Origin: a bacterium
GTDB lineage: Bacteria > CLD3 > SB21
NCBI GenBank assembly: GCA_008933615.1
Contig: WBUR01000008.1
Location: 1-64,000 of the forward strand
Length of the DNA: 64,000 bases
Direction: 5' to 3'
In this document: piece by piece, positions 8,586 to 18,185 of the stretch
Position numbering within the stretch: the stretch's first letter is position 1
Layout of the letters: each line of letters begins with the position of its first letter
Translations under genes and position numbers: made by a program
Notes under the pieces: model-generated
Told to the model about the DNA's origin: nothing
Databases searched by the model: none
What the model saw: the letters and a program-made list of their open reading frames with translations, nothing else

Positions 8586-10232
8586 TTACTTCATCATCGG
8601 TATCTTCACATCCTTTGCCTTGGCAACTTTAACCGCCTCATCGTAACCTGCATCCACATGGCGTACAACGCCCATGCCGGGATCACTTGTCAAAACCCGT
8701 TGTAAGCGTTTCGCCGCTTCGGGTGTTCCGTCCGCTACAATCACCATTCCGGCATGAATCGAATACCCGATTCCAACGCCTCCGCCGTGGTGGAGGGAAA
8801 CCCATGTTGCGCCGTTAACCGCATTAATAGCAAAATTGAGCAGCGGCCAGTCGGCAATGGCATCGCTTCCATCTTTCATCGCTTCCGTCTCACGGTTGGG
8901 CGAAGCCACGGAGCCGCAATCCAGATGATCTCGTCCTATCACGATCGGCGCTTTGACCTTTCCTGTGCGAACCAGTTCGTTGAATATCAGTCCGGCCTTT
9001 TCACGTTCGCCATACCCTAACCAGCAAATCCGGCAAGGCAGTCCCTGAAATTGAATCTTTTCCTTTGCCTGTCCAAGCCAACGTTGCAGCCCTTCCTTTT
9101 CCGGAAACGCATCCATAAGCGCGCGATCGGTCACGTAAATATCTTCCGGGTCGCCGGACAATGCAGCCCAGCGAAAAGGCCCTTGTCCTTCGCAAAATAA
9201 CGGACGAATGAATGCCGGCACGAATCCGGGAAAATCAAACGCGTTGGCGACGCCCTGTTTCTGAGCCTGCGCGCGGATATTGTTTCCGTAATCAAAAACA
9301 ATCGAACCCTTTTTCTGAAAGTCCAGCATTGCGCGAACGTGCGCCGCCATAGACTCCATAGAACGGCGAATGTATTCATCGGGTTTGTTCTTTCGCCATT
9401 CGCTAAGTTCTTCCACTTTCAATCCTGACGGAACATACCCATGCAGCGCATCATGCGCGGAAGTCTGATCCGTAACGATATCCGGGATCATTCCGCGGTT
9501 CAGCATGTCCGGTAGAATGTCCGCCGCATTACCCAAAAGCGCAATTGATTTTCCTTCGCCTTTGATCTTGAATTGCTGCGCCAGTTTCCACGCCTCGCTT
9601 AGATCTTTGACCATCACGTCGCAATATTTGGTTTCCAGCCGGCGCTGAATACGGTACGGGTCTACCTCCACACAAATCGCTACTCCGTCATTCATGGTTA
9701 CAGCTAACGGTTGCGCTCCACCCATTCCGCCTAATCCCGCGGTCAACGTGATCGTTCCTCTCAACGTGCCGTTAAAATGTTTTCGTCCGCACTCGGCAAA
9801 GGTCTCATACGTGCCCTGCAGAATACCCTGCGTTCCAATATAAATCCAGCTCCCGGCAGTCATCTGTCCATACATGGTCAAACCCATTTTTTCATATTCA
9901 CGGAAATTTTCCCAGGTCGCCCAATGCGGAACAATGTTGGAATTGGCGATGATCACGCGAGGCGCGTCGGAATGGGATTTGAATACTGCAACCGGTTTAC
10001 CGGATTGAACCAGCAATGTCTCATCATTCTCTAAATGCTGCAATGATTTTACAATCGCGTCGAAACATTCCCAATTTCGCGCCGCCTTACCGGAGCCGCC
10101 GTAAACAACGAGTTCTTGCGGATTCTCCGCAACCTCAGGATCGAGGTTATTCATCAGCATGCGCATCGGCGCTTCCGTAAGCCAGCTTTTACAAGTGAGT
10201 TGATTGCCGCGCGGGGCACGAATGGTTCGCAT
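8586..10232 (-). CDS. hutU: Urocanate hydratase
   Basis: 548-residue urocanase, the second step of histidine degradation: urocanate to 4-imidazolone-5-propionate using tightly bound NAD+ as an electrophile. [11 protein letters not shown] near the N-terminus, [37 protein letters not shown] (containing the active-site Cys) and the C-terminal [11 protein letters not shown] are all diagnostic, and the length matches the family. An in-frame ATG at 10238 abuts the AAGGAA Shine-Dalgarno sequence, while the ATG at 10232 has a 6-base spacing, so I place the start there. The hutI gene is at 35202. Neither hutH nor a formiminoglutamate hydrolase is visible in the window. Confidence 0.95.
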   Translation of the reverse strand: MRTIRAPRGNQLTCKSWLTEAPMRMLMNNLDPEVAENPQELVVYGGSGKAARNWECFDAIVKSLQHLENDETLLVQSGKPVAVFKSHSDAPRVIIANSNIVPHWATWENFREYEKMGLTMYGQMTAGSWIYIGTQGILQGTYETFAECGRKHFNGTLRGTITLTAGLGGMGGAQPLAVTMNDGVAICVEVDPYRIQRRLETKYCDVMVKDLSEAWKLAQQFKIKGEGKSIALLGNAADILPDMLNRGMIPDIVTDQTSAHDALHGYVPSGLKVEELSEWRKNKPDEYIRRSMESMAAHVRAMLDFQKKGSIVFDYGNNIRAQAQKQGVANAFDFPGFVPAFIRPLFCEGQGPFRWAALSGDPEDIYVTDRALMDAFPEKEGLQRWLGQAKEKIQFQGLPCRICWLGYGEREKAGLIFNELVRTGKVKAPIVIGRDHLDCGSVASPNRETEAMKDGSDAIADWPLLNFAINAVNGATWVSLHHGGGVGIGYSIHAGMVIVADGTPEAAKRLQRVLTSDPGMGVVRHVDAGYDEAVKVAKAKDVKIPMMK

Positions 10233-10403
10233 ATTCATTTCCTTATATTTTCAATTTGTATTAATTACGATGACTGTAAAATATACGTTCTATTCTTATT
10301 ATATTCAATACGACGATTCGATAAAACATGATTCCTACCATTGATTTTTGAAATTTATTTGACTAAAATCCGTTGTGATTTTAAAGAAATACAGGAATTT
10401 CGC

Positions 10404-11396
10404 ATGCCATTGATAGACGGATTCAACCGCAAAATAGATTACCTGAGAATTTCTGTTACCGACCGGTGCAATTTTCGTTGCGTGTATTGCATGCCGTCGG
10501 ACGGTGTCGAGTTTGTTCCGCGCGCAGAACTGCTCACTTATAACGAGATCGAACGCATTGCAAAAACATTTGTCCGGCTCGGCGTTGAAAAGATCCGCAT
10601 TTCGGGAGGAGAACCAACAGTACGAAAAGACATTGCTGAGCTGGTTTATCGGATTGGAAAATTACCGCTGAAATCATTCGCTATGACAACCAACGGATAC
10701 CTCCTGAATGAACTCGCGGTTGAATTTAAAAAGGGCGGCCTGCACCGCGTTAACATCAGTCTTGACACGCTGGACAAAAACAAATTCAAGAGTCTCGCGC
10801 GATTTGACGGATTTGATCAAGTATGGAATGCGATTTGGCGCGCGGTGGAATTAGGATTTACTCCGGTCAAATTGAACATGGTCGTGATGAATGGGTTTAA
10901 TGACGGTGAAATCTATGATTTCGTCGAACTTGCGCATAAAACGCCTCTGCATGTACGCTTCATCGAATACATGCCGTCTTCCGGCGGCCTGGGAAATGAA
11001 TTTGAACATTCCCGCATCATAAAAACAGAGCAGCTGAAGAATATTGTTTCAAAAAAATATGAATTGATCCCCGTGATCGAACCCGAAAAAACCGGGCCTG
11101 CCAAACTATTTGAAATTCCTGGTTTCGCCGGAAAGATCGGATTTATCGATCCGTATGCGGAGCATTTTTGTTCTTCCTGTAACCGCATCCGCCTTACCTC
11201 CCTTGGAAAATTGAAATGGTGTTTATTTTCCAATGACGGACTTGATCTGAAGGGATTCATCCGAAGCGGACGATCCGATGACGAATTAGAACAATGGATC
11301 CGTGAACGAATCCTCATTGACAAACCGGAACATCATCCGCTGGTTATTTCCGATATGATCCAGGTTAATACGGTATTCTCACAAGTGGGCGGATAA
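10404..11396 (+). CDS. moaA: GTP 3',8-cyclase (molybdenum cofactor biosynthesis)
   Basis: 330-residue radical SAM enzyme that starts molybdopterin synthesis by converting GTP to 3',8-cyclo-GTP. The SAM-binding 4Fe-4S motif CNFRCVYC (CxxxCxxC), the GGEPTVRKD segment, the C-terminal second cluster CSSCNRIRLTSLGKLKWC and the terminal Gly-Gly are all present, so the enzyme looks complete. The ATG at 10404 (MPLIDGFNRKI) follows AGGA and matches the usual MoaA N-terminus; a longer frame opening at 10341 adds 21 atypical residues and is rejected. No other moa, moe or molybdoenzyme gene is nearby, so it is an isolated cofactor gene, divergent from hutU. Confidence 0.93.
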   Translation: MPLIDGFNRKIDYLRISVTDRCNFRCVYCMPSDGVEFVPRAELLTYNEIERIAKTFVRLGVEKIRISGGEPTVRKDIAELVYRIGKLPLKSFAMTTNGYLLNELAVEFKKGGLHRVNISLDTLDKNKFKSLARFDGFDQVWNAIWRAVELGFTPVKLNMVVMNGFNDGEIYDFVELAHKTPLHVRFIEYMPSSGGLGNEFEHSRIIKTEQLKNIVSKKYELIPVIEPEKTGPAKLFEIPGFAGKIGFIDPYAEHFCSSCNRIRLTSLGKLKWCLFSNDGLDLKGFIRSGRSDDELEQWIRERILIDKPEHHPLVISDMIQVNTVFSQVGG

Positions 11397-11534
11397 TTAT
11401 TTAAAAAAATATCTCTAGCTATTTTGATCTCCATATTTCTTTTGCCTTTATAACCAACCAATTTAATTTCTTCCATTTTCAGACGCCCTTACAAATTTAA
11501 AACATTCGACTAAATAATTTCGTACATTATCGTG

Positions 11535-13142
11535 ATGAAAAAACTCGTAGTAATCGGCGGCGGTATCAATGGCGCTGGCATAGCGCGCGACGCGGCTCTG
11601 CGCGGATGGAAGGTGACCCTGCTTGAAAAAAATGATTTTTGTTCAGGTACCAGCTGGGCATCAAGCAAACTCATTCACGGCGGTCTACGGTATCTTGAAC
11701 ACTGGGAATTTGGCCTCGTTCGTGAATCCCTGCGAGAAAGGGAAATTCTCCTGCGCATTCATCCCTATAATATACAGCCACTGCACATATTGCTGAGTGT
11801 TTACCGTTACTCACCGCATTGGTTGACCACGCTCCGTTTTGGAATGAAGCTATATGAATTTTTGTCAACTAACAGCTCCTTGCCCCTTCACGAGACCTTC
11901 ACGCCTAAACAACTGAATGCGATTGAGCCGGGATTAGACCAACGTAAACTACAAGGAGGTATCGCGTATTGGGATGCGCAGTGTCCTTACCCGGAACGTC
12001 TCGTTTTGGCGAACCTGCATTCTGCTGAAGAAAACGGAGCGAATATCTTTAATTATCATCAGGTCATTCGATTGACTAAAAAGGATGATCGGATACAATC
12101 GGTAATAGCAAAAGATCTGATCCACGGACAGGAAAAAGAATTTCAATGTGACTTTGTGATCAATGCCGCCGGGCCGTGGATCGACGAAATGGTAAATCCA
12201 AATGAAATTCCCAGTCGGCCAATGATCGGAGGAACGCGGGGAAGTCACATCGTGGTGCCGCGCTTCGCTGACGGGCCGCGCCATGCTATTTATTCGAATG
12301 CGCGATTGGACGGGCGACCGTTTTTTATTCTCCCTTGGTTGAATTACTATCTGATAGGAACGACGGACGTTCGACATCAGGATTCCTTGGATGAACTCTC
12401 CCCGTCTTTTTCGGAAATCGATTATTTGATTACGGAAACAAACCATTGTTTCCCTGCGGCGGAGATCAATCGCCACTCGATTTTGTTTTCATTTTCCGGT
12501 GTGCGTCCCTTGCCTTATTCCGGTAAAAAGAATCCCGGCGCGATTACGCGACGGCACATCATCATGGACCATGCAAAGAAGGACGGAATTGCAAATCTGA
12601 TCTCACTCGTTGGCGGTAAGCTGACTACGTTTCGCCACGCTGCCAAACTCTGCGTAGACTCAGCAGAAAATAAAACAGCCGGCCACGTGACTGCATGCAG
12701 CACGGCCGGTAATCCTCTGTGGGGCGGAGAAATGGAACATTTTGAATCTTTCGTTACATATACATTCAGTGAAGCTCATCGGCGATGGAGCATCGATGAA
12801 ATTACTTTCCGTTATCTTGTTACACTATACGGAACGCATTTTAAAGACGTTCTGGAAGTGGCAGACTTACATCCTGGCGGGTTTGAAAAAATTTGCTCCC
12901 ATGGTATCGACTTAAAAGCTCAAGTCATATATGCTGTAAAACATGAATGGGCCAAAACTCTAACAGATGTTATGTTCAGGAGAATGCCGGTCGGCATGAA
13001 TACGAGTCTAGGCATGGATGCATGCGAAATAATTGGCGACATCATGGGCGGTGAATGGGGGTGGAACGAGAAGAAAAAACGTAATGAAATTGACGGTTAC
13101 AAAAATTATGTAACCCGCCGGTTATTGTCCCACCAAAATTGA
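11535..13142 (+). CDS. glpD: Aerobic glycerol-3-phosphate dehydrogenase
   Basis: 535-residue FAD-dependent dehydrogenase that oxidises sn-glycerol-3-phosphate to dihydroxyacetone phosphate and feeds electrons to quinone at the inner membrane. The FAD dinucleotide fold VVIGGGINGAGIARDAA, the DFCSGTSWASSKLIHGGLRYL signature, the GTRGSHIVVPR substrate-domain motif, LIGTTDV and the C-terminal DAO_C domain (about residues 395-520) are all present. The ATG at 11535 is preferred to the adjoining GTG at 11532. No glpK or glpF is adjacent. Confidence 0.93.
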   Translation: MKKLVVIGGGINGAGIARDAALRGWKVTLLEKNDFCSGTSWASSKLIHGGLRYLEHWEFGLVRESLREREILLRIHPYNIQPLHILLSVYRYSPHWLTTLRFGMKLYEFLSTNSSLPLHETFTPKQLNAIEPGLDQRKLQGGIAYWDAQCPYPERLVLANLHSAEENGANIFNYHQVIRLTKKDDRIQSVIAKDLIHGQEKEFQCDFVINAAGPWIDEMVNPNEIPSRPMIGGTRGSHIVVPRFADGPRHAIYSNARLDGRPFFILPWLNYYLIGTTDVRHQDSLDELSPSFSEIDYLITETNHCFPAAEINRHSILFSFSGVRPLPYSGKKNPGAITRRHIIMDHAKKDGIANLISLVGGKLTTFRHAAKLCVDSAENKTAGHVTACSTAGNPLWGGEMEHFESFVTYTFSEAHRRWSIDEITFRYLVTLYGTHFKDVLEVADLHPGGFEKICSHGIDLKAQVIYAVKHEWAKTLTDVMFRRMPVGMNTSLGMDACEIIGDIMGGEWGWNEKKKRNEIDGYKNYVTRRLLSHQN

Positions 13143-13337
13143 ACTCTCCCAATCACCCAGCCGATTAAATTAATATTGTAATGTTGAACTAAAAACATTA
13201 GTTTTTAAGAGTCAAGTCTGACCTATGTGTTAACAAATCTTTTTTATTCCTGTCCCTTTCGTATTGTGTGCAATGTGCATATTCAATAAAGCAGATCACG
13301 GGTTCTATTTTTTTTATTAGATTGTGAGGTGTTGGCA

Positions 13338-14792
13338 ATGAAGTATCCTGAAGTAAAAAATTATATAGCGGGAAATTTTTCTTCCAACGGGCATAAAACT
13401 TTGGACGTATTGTGCCCAAGCGACGGCGCTGTAATCTCTAAGGTGCCTTTGTCCGGCAAAGACGATCTTGACCAGGCTGTAAAAGCGGCTCAGACGGCAT
13501 TCCCCAAATGGTCTAATACGCCGATCAAAGAACGCGTTCAGATATTTTACCGCTACAAAACCTTGATGGAAAAGCATTTGAACGAACTTGCCGTCATCGT
13601 TCATGAAGAAAATGGCAAAACCATGGACGAATCTATTGCTGAAGTTGCAAAAAGTATCGAGCTGACGGAATTTGCCTGTTCTATGCCGCAGTTGGTTGCC
13701 GGTGAAGTCATGGAAGTCAGCGCCGGCGTGGAATGCCGCGTTGAGCATAAACCGCTGGGCGTTGTGGCCTCAATCGTACCGTTTAATTTTCCGCACATGG
13801 TTCCGCACTGGACTTTACCCAATGCAATTGTTCTCGGAAACTGTTTTATTCTTAAACCTTCCGAACAAGTTCCCATCAGTTCCAATCGCATAGCCGAAAT
13901 GCTGAAAGAAGCGGGTTTACCGGACGGCGTTTTTAATGTCGTTAACGGCGACCGGGAAATCGTCGAGGCGATATGCGATCATCCCGGAATAGAAGCGGTA
14001 TCGTTTGTCGGATCAACCGCGGTTGCAAAAATCGTCTATAAACGTTCGTGTTCAAGCCTCAAGCGCTGCGTTGCATTGGGCGGCGCAAAAAACCACCTGA
14101 TCGTTTTGCCGGATGCGCATGTGGACATGACGGCTTCAAATGTTGCGGCTTCCATGTCGGGATGCGCCGGACAACGGTGCATGGCGGCGTCGGCCATGGT
14201 CGGCGTCGGACCGATCGATCCTATCGTCGCAAAAATTTGCGAAGAAGCGAAAAAAATTATACCCGGGAAAAACCTGGGTTCAGTTATAACTAAACAAGCC
14301 AAAGAAAAAATTGAACGTTATATAACGGAGGCTGAAAAGGCGGGCGCAAAAATATTGGTTGACGGCCGAAATGCTAAAGTGGCAGGCAGTGAGAATGGCT
14401 TTTATGTCGGACCAACCGTTATTGATTTTGTGACACCCGATATGGCCATCGCCAAAGAAGAAGTGTTCGGTCCCGTATTGGCGATCATTCGTTCAAAGAA
14501 CTTAGATGAAGCGATTGAAATTGAGAACCGTTCCAACTACGGTAATGCGGCGGCCGTGTTTACGCAAAGCGGCGCATTGGCACGAGTTGTCATGGAAAAA
14601 GCCAGCGCAGGGATGATCGGAGTGAATATCGGCGTTCCGGTTCCGCGTGAACCGTTTTCCTTCGGCGGATGGAATGAGTCAAAATTCGGCACCTGCGATA
14701 TTACCGGAAAAAGCTCAATTGAATTTTGGACCAAATTGAAAAAGACCTCGACCAAGTGGAATCCGGAAGCAAGAACCAATTGGATGAGTTAA
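13338..14792 (+). CDS. mmsA: CoA-acylating methylmalonate/malonate-semialdehyde dehydrogenase
   Basis: 484-residue aldehyde dehydrogenase of the MmsA/IolA family, which converts malonate semialdehyde to acetyl-CoA (or methylmalonate semialdehyde to propionyl-CoA) with NAD+ and CoA, releasing CO2. Family markers are KPLGVVASIVPFNFPHMVP, FVGSTAVAKIVY, LGGAKNHLIVLPDA, the catalytic SGCAGQRCMAASA and the C-terminal GGWNESKFGT. The ATG at 13338 follows GAGGTG; a GTG at 13329 is less likely. It stands first in the reductive pyrimidine run, where beta-alanine and beta-aminoisobutyrate are transaminated to exactly these two semialdehydes, so it most likely provides the last step of that route. Valine or inositol catabolism is the alternative, but no such genes are near. 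Confidence 0.9.
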   Translation: MKYPEVKNYIAGNFSSNGHKTLDVLCPSDGAVISKVPLSGKDDLDQAVKAAQTAFPKWSNTPIKERVQIFYRYKTLMEKHLNELAVIVHEENGKTMDESIAEVAKSIELTEFACSMPQLVAGEVMEVSAGVECRVEHKPLGVVASIVPFNFPHMVPHWTLPNAIVLGNCFILKPSEQVPISSNRIAEMLKEAGLPDGVFNVVNGDREIVEAICDHPGIEAVSFVGSTAVAKIVYKRSCSSLKRCVALGGAKNHLIVLPDAHVDMTASNVAASMSGCAGQRCMAASAMVGVGPIDPIVAKICEEAKKIIPGKNLGSVITKQAKEKIERYITEAEKAGAKILVDGRNAKVAGSENGFYVGPTVIDFVTPDMAIAKEEVFGPVLAIIRSKNLDEAIEIENRSNYGNAAAVFTQSGALARVVMEKASAGMIGVNIGVPVPREPFSFGGWNESKFGTCDITGKSSIEFWTKLKKTSTKWNPEARTNWMS

Positions 14793-14887
14793 AACATTGC
14801 AAGATTGCAGATTGACGATTTTTTGGTTTAACTCGTCTGTCATTATCTTTTCATTAGTCATCCATTTTTCATTAAACAATTTATACT

Positions 14888-16225
14888 ATGATAGATCCAC
14901 AGCAAATACTGCAGAATAATTTGAAGCACACGCTTTTTTCATGGTCGAAACAGAGCGGTTTGAATCCTATTAATATTGAAAAAGCAAAAGGCGTTTATCT
15001 CTACGCGCGCGGAGGGAAACGTTATCTTGATTTTTCTTCACAGTTGATGAATGTCAACATCGGCCACGGACATCCGAAAGTAACTGAAGCGGTGATGAAG
15101 CAGATGAATGAAGTGAGTTATGTTTATCCGGGCATGATCACAAAAGTTCGGGGCGACCTGGGAAAAAAATTAGCCGACATTAGTCCGGGTAATCTCAACA
15201 AAACTTTTTTTACGTTGGGCGGGGCCGAGGCGGTAGAAAATGCGGTTAAATTGGCTCGAATTTACACCGGCCGTCATAAAATCATCACACAATACCAATC
15301 GTTTCACGGAGCAAGTTACGGCGCGTTTTCTGCCGGAGGCGATCCGCGGCGATTGGCGGTGGACAGCCAGGCTGCGCCGAATTTTGTTCATGTTGAAAAC
15401 CCTTATTTTTACCGCTGTCCCTGGGGCAGCAAAACGCTTGATGAATGTGCCGATCGCGCCGCCGCTCATGTCGAACGCGTGATCAAATACGAGGGCCCGC
15501 AAAATGTCGCCGCACTGTTATTCGAAGGCGAGTCTGGGTCCTCCGGTTGTATCAAATATCCTCCGGGCTATATTAAAAAATTAAAATCAATGTGCGATCG
15601 ATACGGTATATTGTGGATTGACGATGAAGTGATGAGCGGCTTCGGCAGAACGGGAAAGATGTTTGCGATAGAGCATCACGGAATCGAACCCGACATCATG
15701 TGCATGGCAAAAGGACTTACCTGCGGTTATATTCCGCTGGGCGGCATTATGGTTAAGGAAGAAATTGCCAAACATTTTGATGATAAACCATTGCCGCTCG
15801 GCCTGACTTATTCCGCACATGCGGTGGCCTGCTCAGCCGCATTAGCGTGTCTTGAAATTTATGAAGAAGAACAATTGATAGGAAATGCGGCGAATATGGG
15901 GCGCTATATCGAAAGCCGCGTTGACGAATTAAAGAAAAAACACCCTTCCATCGGCGATTATCGAAACACCGGCCTGCTCGGCTGTATCGAACTCGTAAAA
16001 AATGGCGAAACCAGAGAACCCATGGCACCATGGAACGCAAAACCGGATGAAATGGAAATTATGAATAAAGTTGCGGCCAAGATAAGTGAACTCGGCATGT
16101 TCACTTTCGTTCGCTGGAATTGGATATTCACTGCACCGCCGCTCTGCGTAACAAAAGAACAAATTGACGAAGGCCTGGATATTATTTCCAAAGCGATTTC
16201 TATAGCGGATGAATATTGCCACTAA
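14888..16225 (+). CDS. Class III PLP aminotransferase, probably beta-alanine/beta-aminoisobutyrate transaminase
   Basis: 445-residue fold-type I aminotransferase. Visible features are the PLP phosphate-binding segment FTLGGAEAVENAVKLAR, LLFEGESGSSG, WIDDEVMSGFGRTGK (cofactor Asp) and MAKGLTCGYIPLGG with the Schiff-base Lys. The closest families I know are omega-amino acid:pyruvate and 4-aminobutyrate transaminases. Placement between a malonate-semialdehyde dehydrogenase and the uracil degradation enzymes argues that its substrate is beta-alanine (and beta-aminoisobutyrate from thymine). The amino acceptor cannot be read from the sequence. RBS is weak. Confidence 0.88.
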   Translation: MIDPQQILQNNLKHTLFSWSKQSGLNPINIEKAKGVYLYARGGKRYLDFSSQLMNVNIGHGHPKVTEAVMKQMNEVSYVYPGMITKVRGDLGKKLADISPGNLNKTFFTLGGAEAVENAVKLARIYTGRHKIITQYQSFHGASYGAFSAGGDPRRLAVDSQAAPNFVHVENPYFYRCPWGSKTLDECADRAAAHVERVIKYEGPQNVAALLFEGESGSSGCIKYPPGYIKKLKSMCDRYGILWIDDEVMSGFGRTGKMFAIEHHGIEPDIMCMAKGLTCGYIPLGGIMVKEEIAKHFDDKPLPLGLTYSAHAVACSAALACLEIYEEEQLIGNAANMGRYIESRVDELKKKHPSIGDYRNTGLLGCIELVKNGETREPMAPWNAKPDEMEIMNKVAAKISELGMFTFVRWNWIFTAPPLCVTKEQIDEGLDIISKAISIADEYCH

Positions 16226-16263
16226 AGGTGATGATCAAATTCATCTCCCGCAAATATCACAAA

Positions 16264-16310
16264 TTCACGCAGAATGCTTTATCCGCGTAAATTCGCGTGA
16301 TCTGCGTGAA
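16264..16310. repeat. Palindromic intergenic repeat (CGCAGA family)
   Basis: Perfect 10-bp inverted repeat, TTCACGCAGA at 16264-16273 and TCTGCGTGAA at 16301-16310, with internal CGCG-rich spacing. A related element is at 53470-53532. It lies between the aminotransferase and transporter genes. Confidence 0.65.
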
Positions 16311-16349
16311 TAAATTTTAGTAGCTGACTTGTAAAAAAAACAGGATCGC

Positions 16350-18071
16350 ATGAACTCCGAGATCATCGAACTCACAGAAGACGTATCCGGATCGCCGTTG
16401 TACAGCGCCGATCTGGCCCCGGTTCCCAAAAATAAGCGAACGTGGAATATGTGGAGCCTGGCCGCATTGTGGGTTGGGATGGCCGTGTGTATACCGACTT
16501 ATATTTTAGCGTCGTACATGATCAAGTCAGGGTTGAGTTGGCAGGCATCGCTCATTATCATCGGCCTGGCAAATATTCTGGTCACCATTCCAATGGCGTT
16601 AAACGGCCACGTGGGAGTAAAATATGGAATCCCTTTTCCCGTGTTCGGACGAGCCTCTTTCGGCATCAACGGAATTCACCTCGTGTCCATTTTAAGAGCC
16701 GTCGTTGCATGCGGATGGTTCGGCGTGCAGACGTGGATCGGCGGTTTGGCGTTTTATGCGATCTGGAATGCGTTGACCGGCAGTACAGGTACTCCGGAAT
16801 TAAGCGTAGGAAAATTTGTGTGTTTTGGTTTATTCTGGCTCGTGAATATGTATTTCATCTGGAAAGGCACCGAAAGTATCAAGTGGCTGGAAAATTTATC
16901 TGCGCCCATTTTAATTCTTATCGGCATTGTTCTTATCGCATGGAGTGCAAATAAAGCGGGAGGCTTCGGCATTGTGCTCGATCAGGGCGAACAACTTGGG
17001 AGACCGTCCGTCGTAATGAATCAAATCAACGGAGCAATTACATTACAATTAAATCCGCTGCTGAATCCCGACGGCAGTAAAAAAGCTGCCGAATTTCAAG
17101 TTTCTGTTCCACTCAGTGACGGCTCTGTAAAATCGCTGGACTGGATGCCCATTTCAGATGAATTTCAGCTTCCCGAAGATTCTGAAATCAACAAAGGATC
17201 GGTGTCGTCGGGCAAAAAAACTGTACAGGTACAATTTCGTACCGGTGATACTATTAAATCCAGTGTCGTGAATGTCAGCATAACGAATCTACCTGACGGC
17301 AGTCCCAATTTTTTAAGTTACATTCTCTGGTTAACGGCCATGGTAGGTTTCTGGGCAACCATGTCCTTGAGCATCTCAGACATCACGCGTTATGCATCCA
17401 GGCAAAAAGATCAGGTAGCCGGTCAATTTTTAGGATTGCCCGGGGCGATGGTTTTGTATTCATTTGTAGGCATATTCGTTACGTGCGCCACGGTCATAAA
17501 TTTCAAAGACATTTTAATCGCGGACGATGCGCCTTGGGACCCGGTTTCCCTGTTAGCCAAACTGGATAGCCCAGCCCTCGTTATCGTTTCCCAAATATTC
17601 ATGATCATGGCAACGTTGACAACCAATATTGCGGCCAATGTTATTGCTCCCGCAAATGCCTTTTCAAATCTATCTCCGAAAAAAATAAGTTTTTTCGGCG
17701 GCGGCGTCATCACGGGTTTTATCGGAATTATTATTTGTCCGTGGTGGTTGCTCAATGAAATTAGCAGCATTTTAATATTTGTCAGCGGGGCATTGGGGCC
17801 TGTTCTTGGAATTTTGGTTTGCGACTATTACTTAATAAGGAAAACCTCGTTAAATCTTGAAGCCTTGTTTAGAACCGATGGCGAGTATGCTTACGGCGGC
17901 AGGAATTTCAATTCGTCAGCAATGATCGCTTTAGCCGCAGGCGTCTTTTCTGCTCTCATCGGATTTTGGGTTCCTGCACTGGAGATATTTTACCATTTAT
18001 CATGGTTCACCGGAGTTTTGGTCTCCGGCGGAATCTATTATTTGTTGATGAAATCAAAAATCAGACCTTAA
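16350..18071 (+). CDS. NCS1-family nucleobase:cation symporter with a large loop insertion
   Basis: 573-residue inner-membrane transporter of the nucleobase:cation symporter-1 family (uracil, allantoin, hydantoin, cytosine permeases). Family signatures are RTWNMWSLAALWVGM, GIPFPVFGRASFGINGIH, CGWFGVQTWIGG, TAMVGFWATMSLSISDITRYA and NIAANVIAPANAFSNL. The family is normally about 480-500 residues. The excess is a hydrophilic stretch at about residues 212-320 (16983-17309) between two membrane helices, containing beta-type repeats such as LQLNPLLNPDGSKKAAEFQVSV and KKTVQVQFRTGD. The context makes uracil/thymine or their dihydro forms the likely cargo. RBS AGGA precedes the ATG. Confidence 0.88.
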   Translation: MNSEIIELTEDVSGSPLYSADLAPVPKNKRTWNMWSLAALWVGMAVCIPTYILASYMIKSGLSWQASLIIIGLANILVTIPMALNGHVGVKYGIPFPVFGRASFGINGIHLVSILRAVVACGWFGVQTWIGGLAFYAIWNALTGSTGTPELSVGKFVCFGLFWLVNMYFIWKGTESIKWLENLSAPILILIGIVLIAWSANKAGGFGIVLDQGEQLGRPSVVMNQINGAITLQLNPLLNPDGSKKAAEFQVSVPLSDGSVKSLDWMPISDEFQLPEDSEINKGSVSSGKKTVQVQFRTGDTIKSSVVNVSITNLPDGSPNFLSYILWLTAMVGFWATMSLSISDITRYASRQKDQVAGQFLGLPGAMVLYSFVGIFVTCATVINFKDILIADDAPWDPVSLLAKLDSPALVIVSQIFMIMATLTTNIAANVIAPANAFSNLSPKKISFFGGGVITGFIGIIICPWWLLNEISSILIFVSGALGPVLGILVCDYYLIRKTSLNLEALFRTDGEYAYGGRNFNSSAMIALAAGVFSALIGFWVPALEIFYHLSWFTGVLVSGGIYYLLMKSKIRP

Positions 18072-18075
18072 CCTA

Positions 18076-18160
18076 TTGCCACAAAGGCGCTAAGACACTA
18101 AGCGAAAGCAATTTATATTTTGCTTGCGAAGCTATGTGTCATTGGTTTTTGGCGCTAAAT
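18076..18160. repeat. Imperfect palindromic intergenic repeat
   Basis: GCCACAAAGGCGCTAAGACAC begins a stretch that folds back on TTGCTTGCGAAGC..GTGTCATTGG, with GGCGCTAA repeated at both ends and AAGCAA/TTGCTT at the centre. It fills the gap between the transporter and dihydropyrimidinase genes and resembles the 'CACAAAGGCACTAAGACAC' dispersed repeats known from many genomes (from memory, not searched). Confidence 0.55.
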
Positions 18161-18185
18161 GAATTTTTCAAGATTGGAGGACACT

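Noticed and set aside
10341-10403. N-terminal 21-codon extension of moaA
   Set aside because: No RBS before 10341, residues unlike MoaA, and a good AGGA-ATG at 10404.
13143-13337. Promoter or regulator site for the pyrimidine run
   Set aside because: TTGTGT and TATTCA-like boxes exist but not at an acceptable spacing, so no promoter is claimed.
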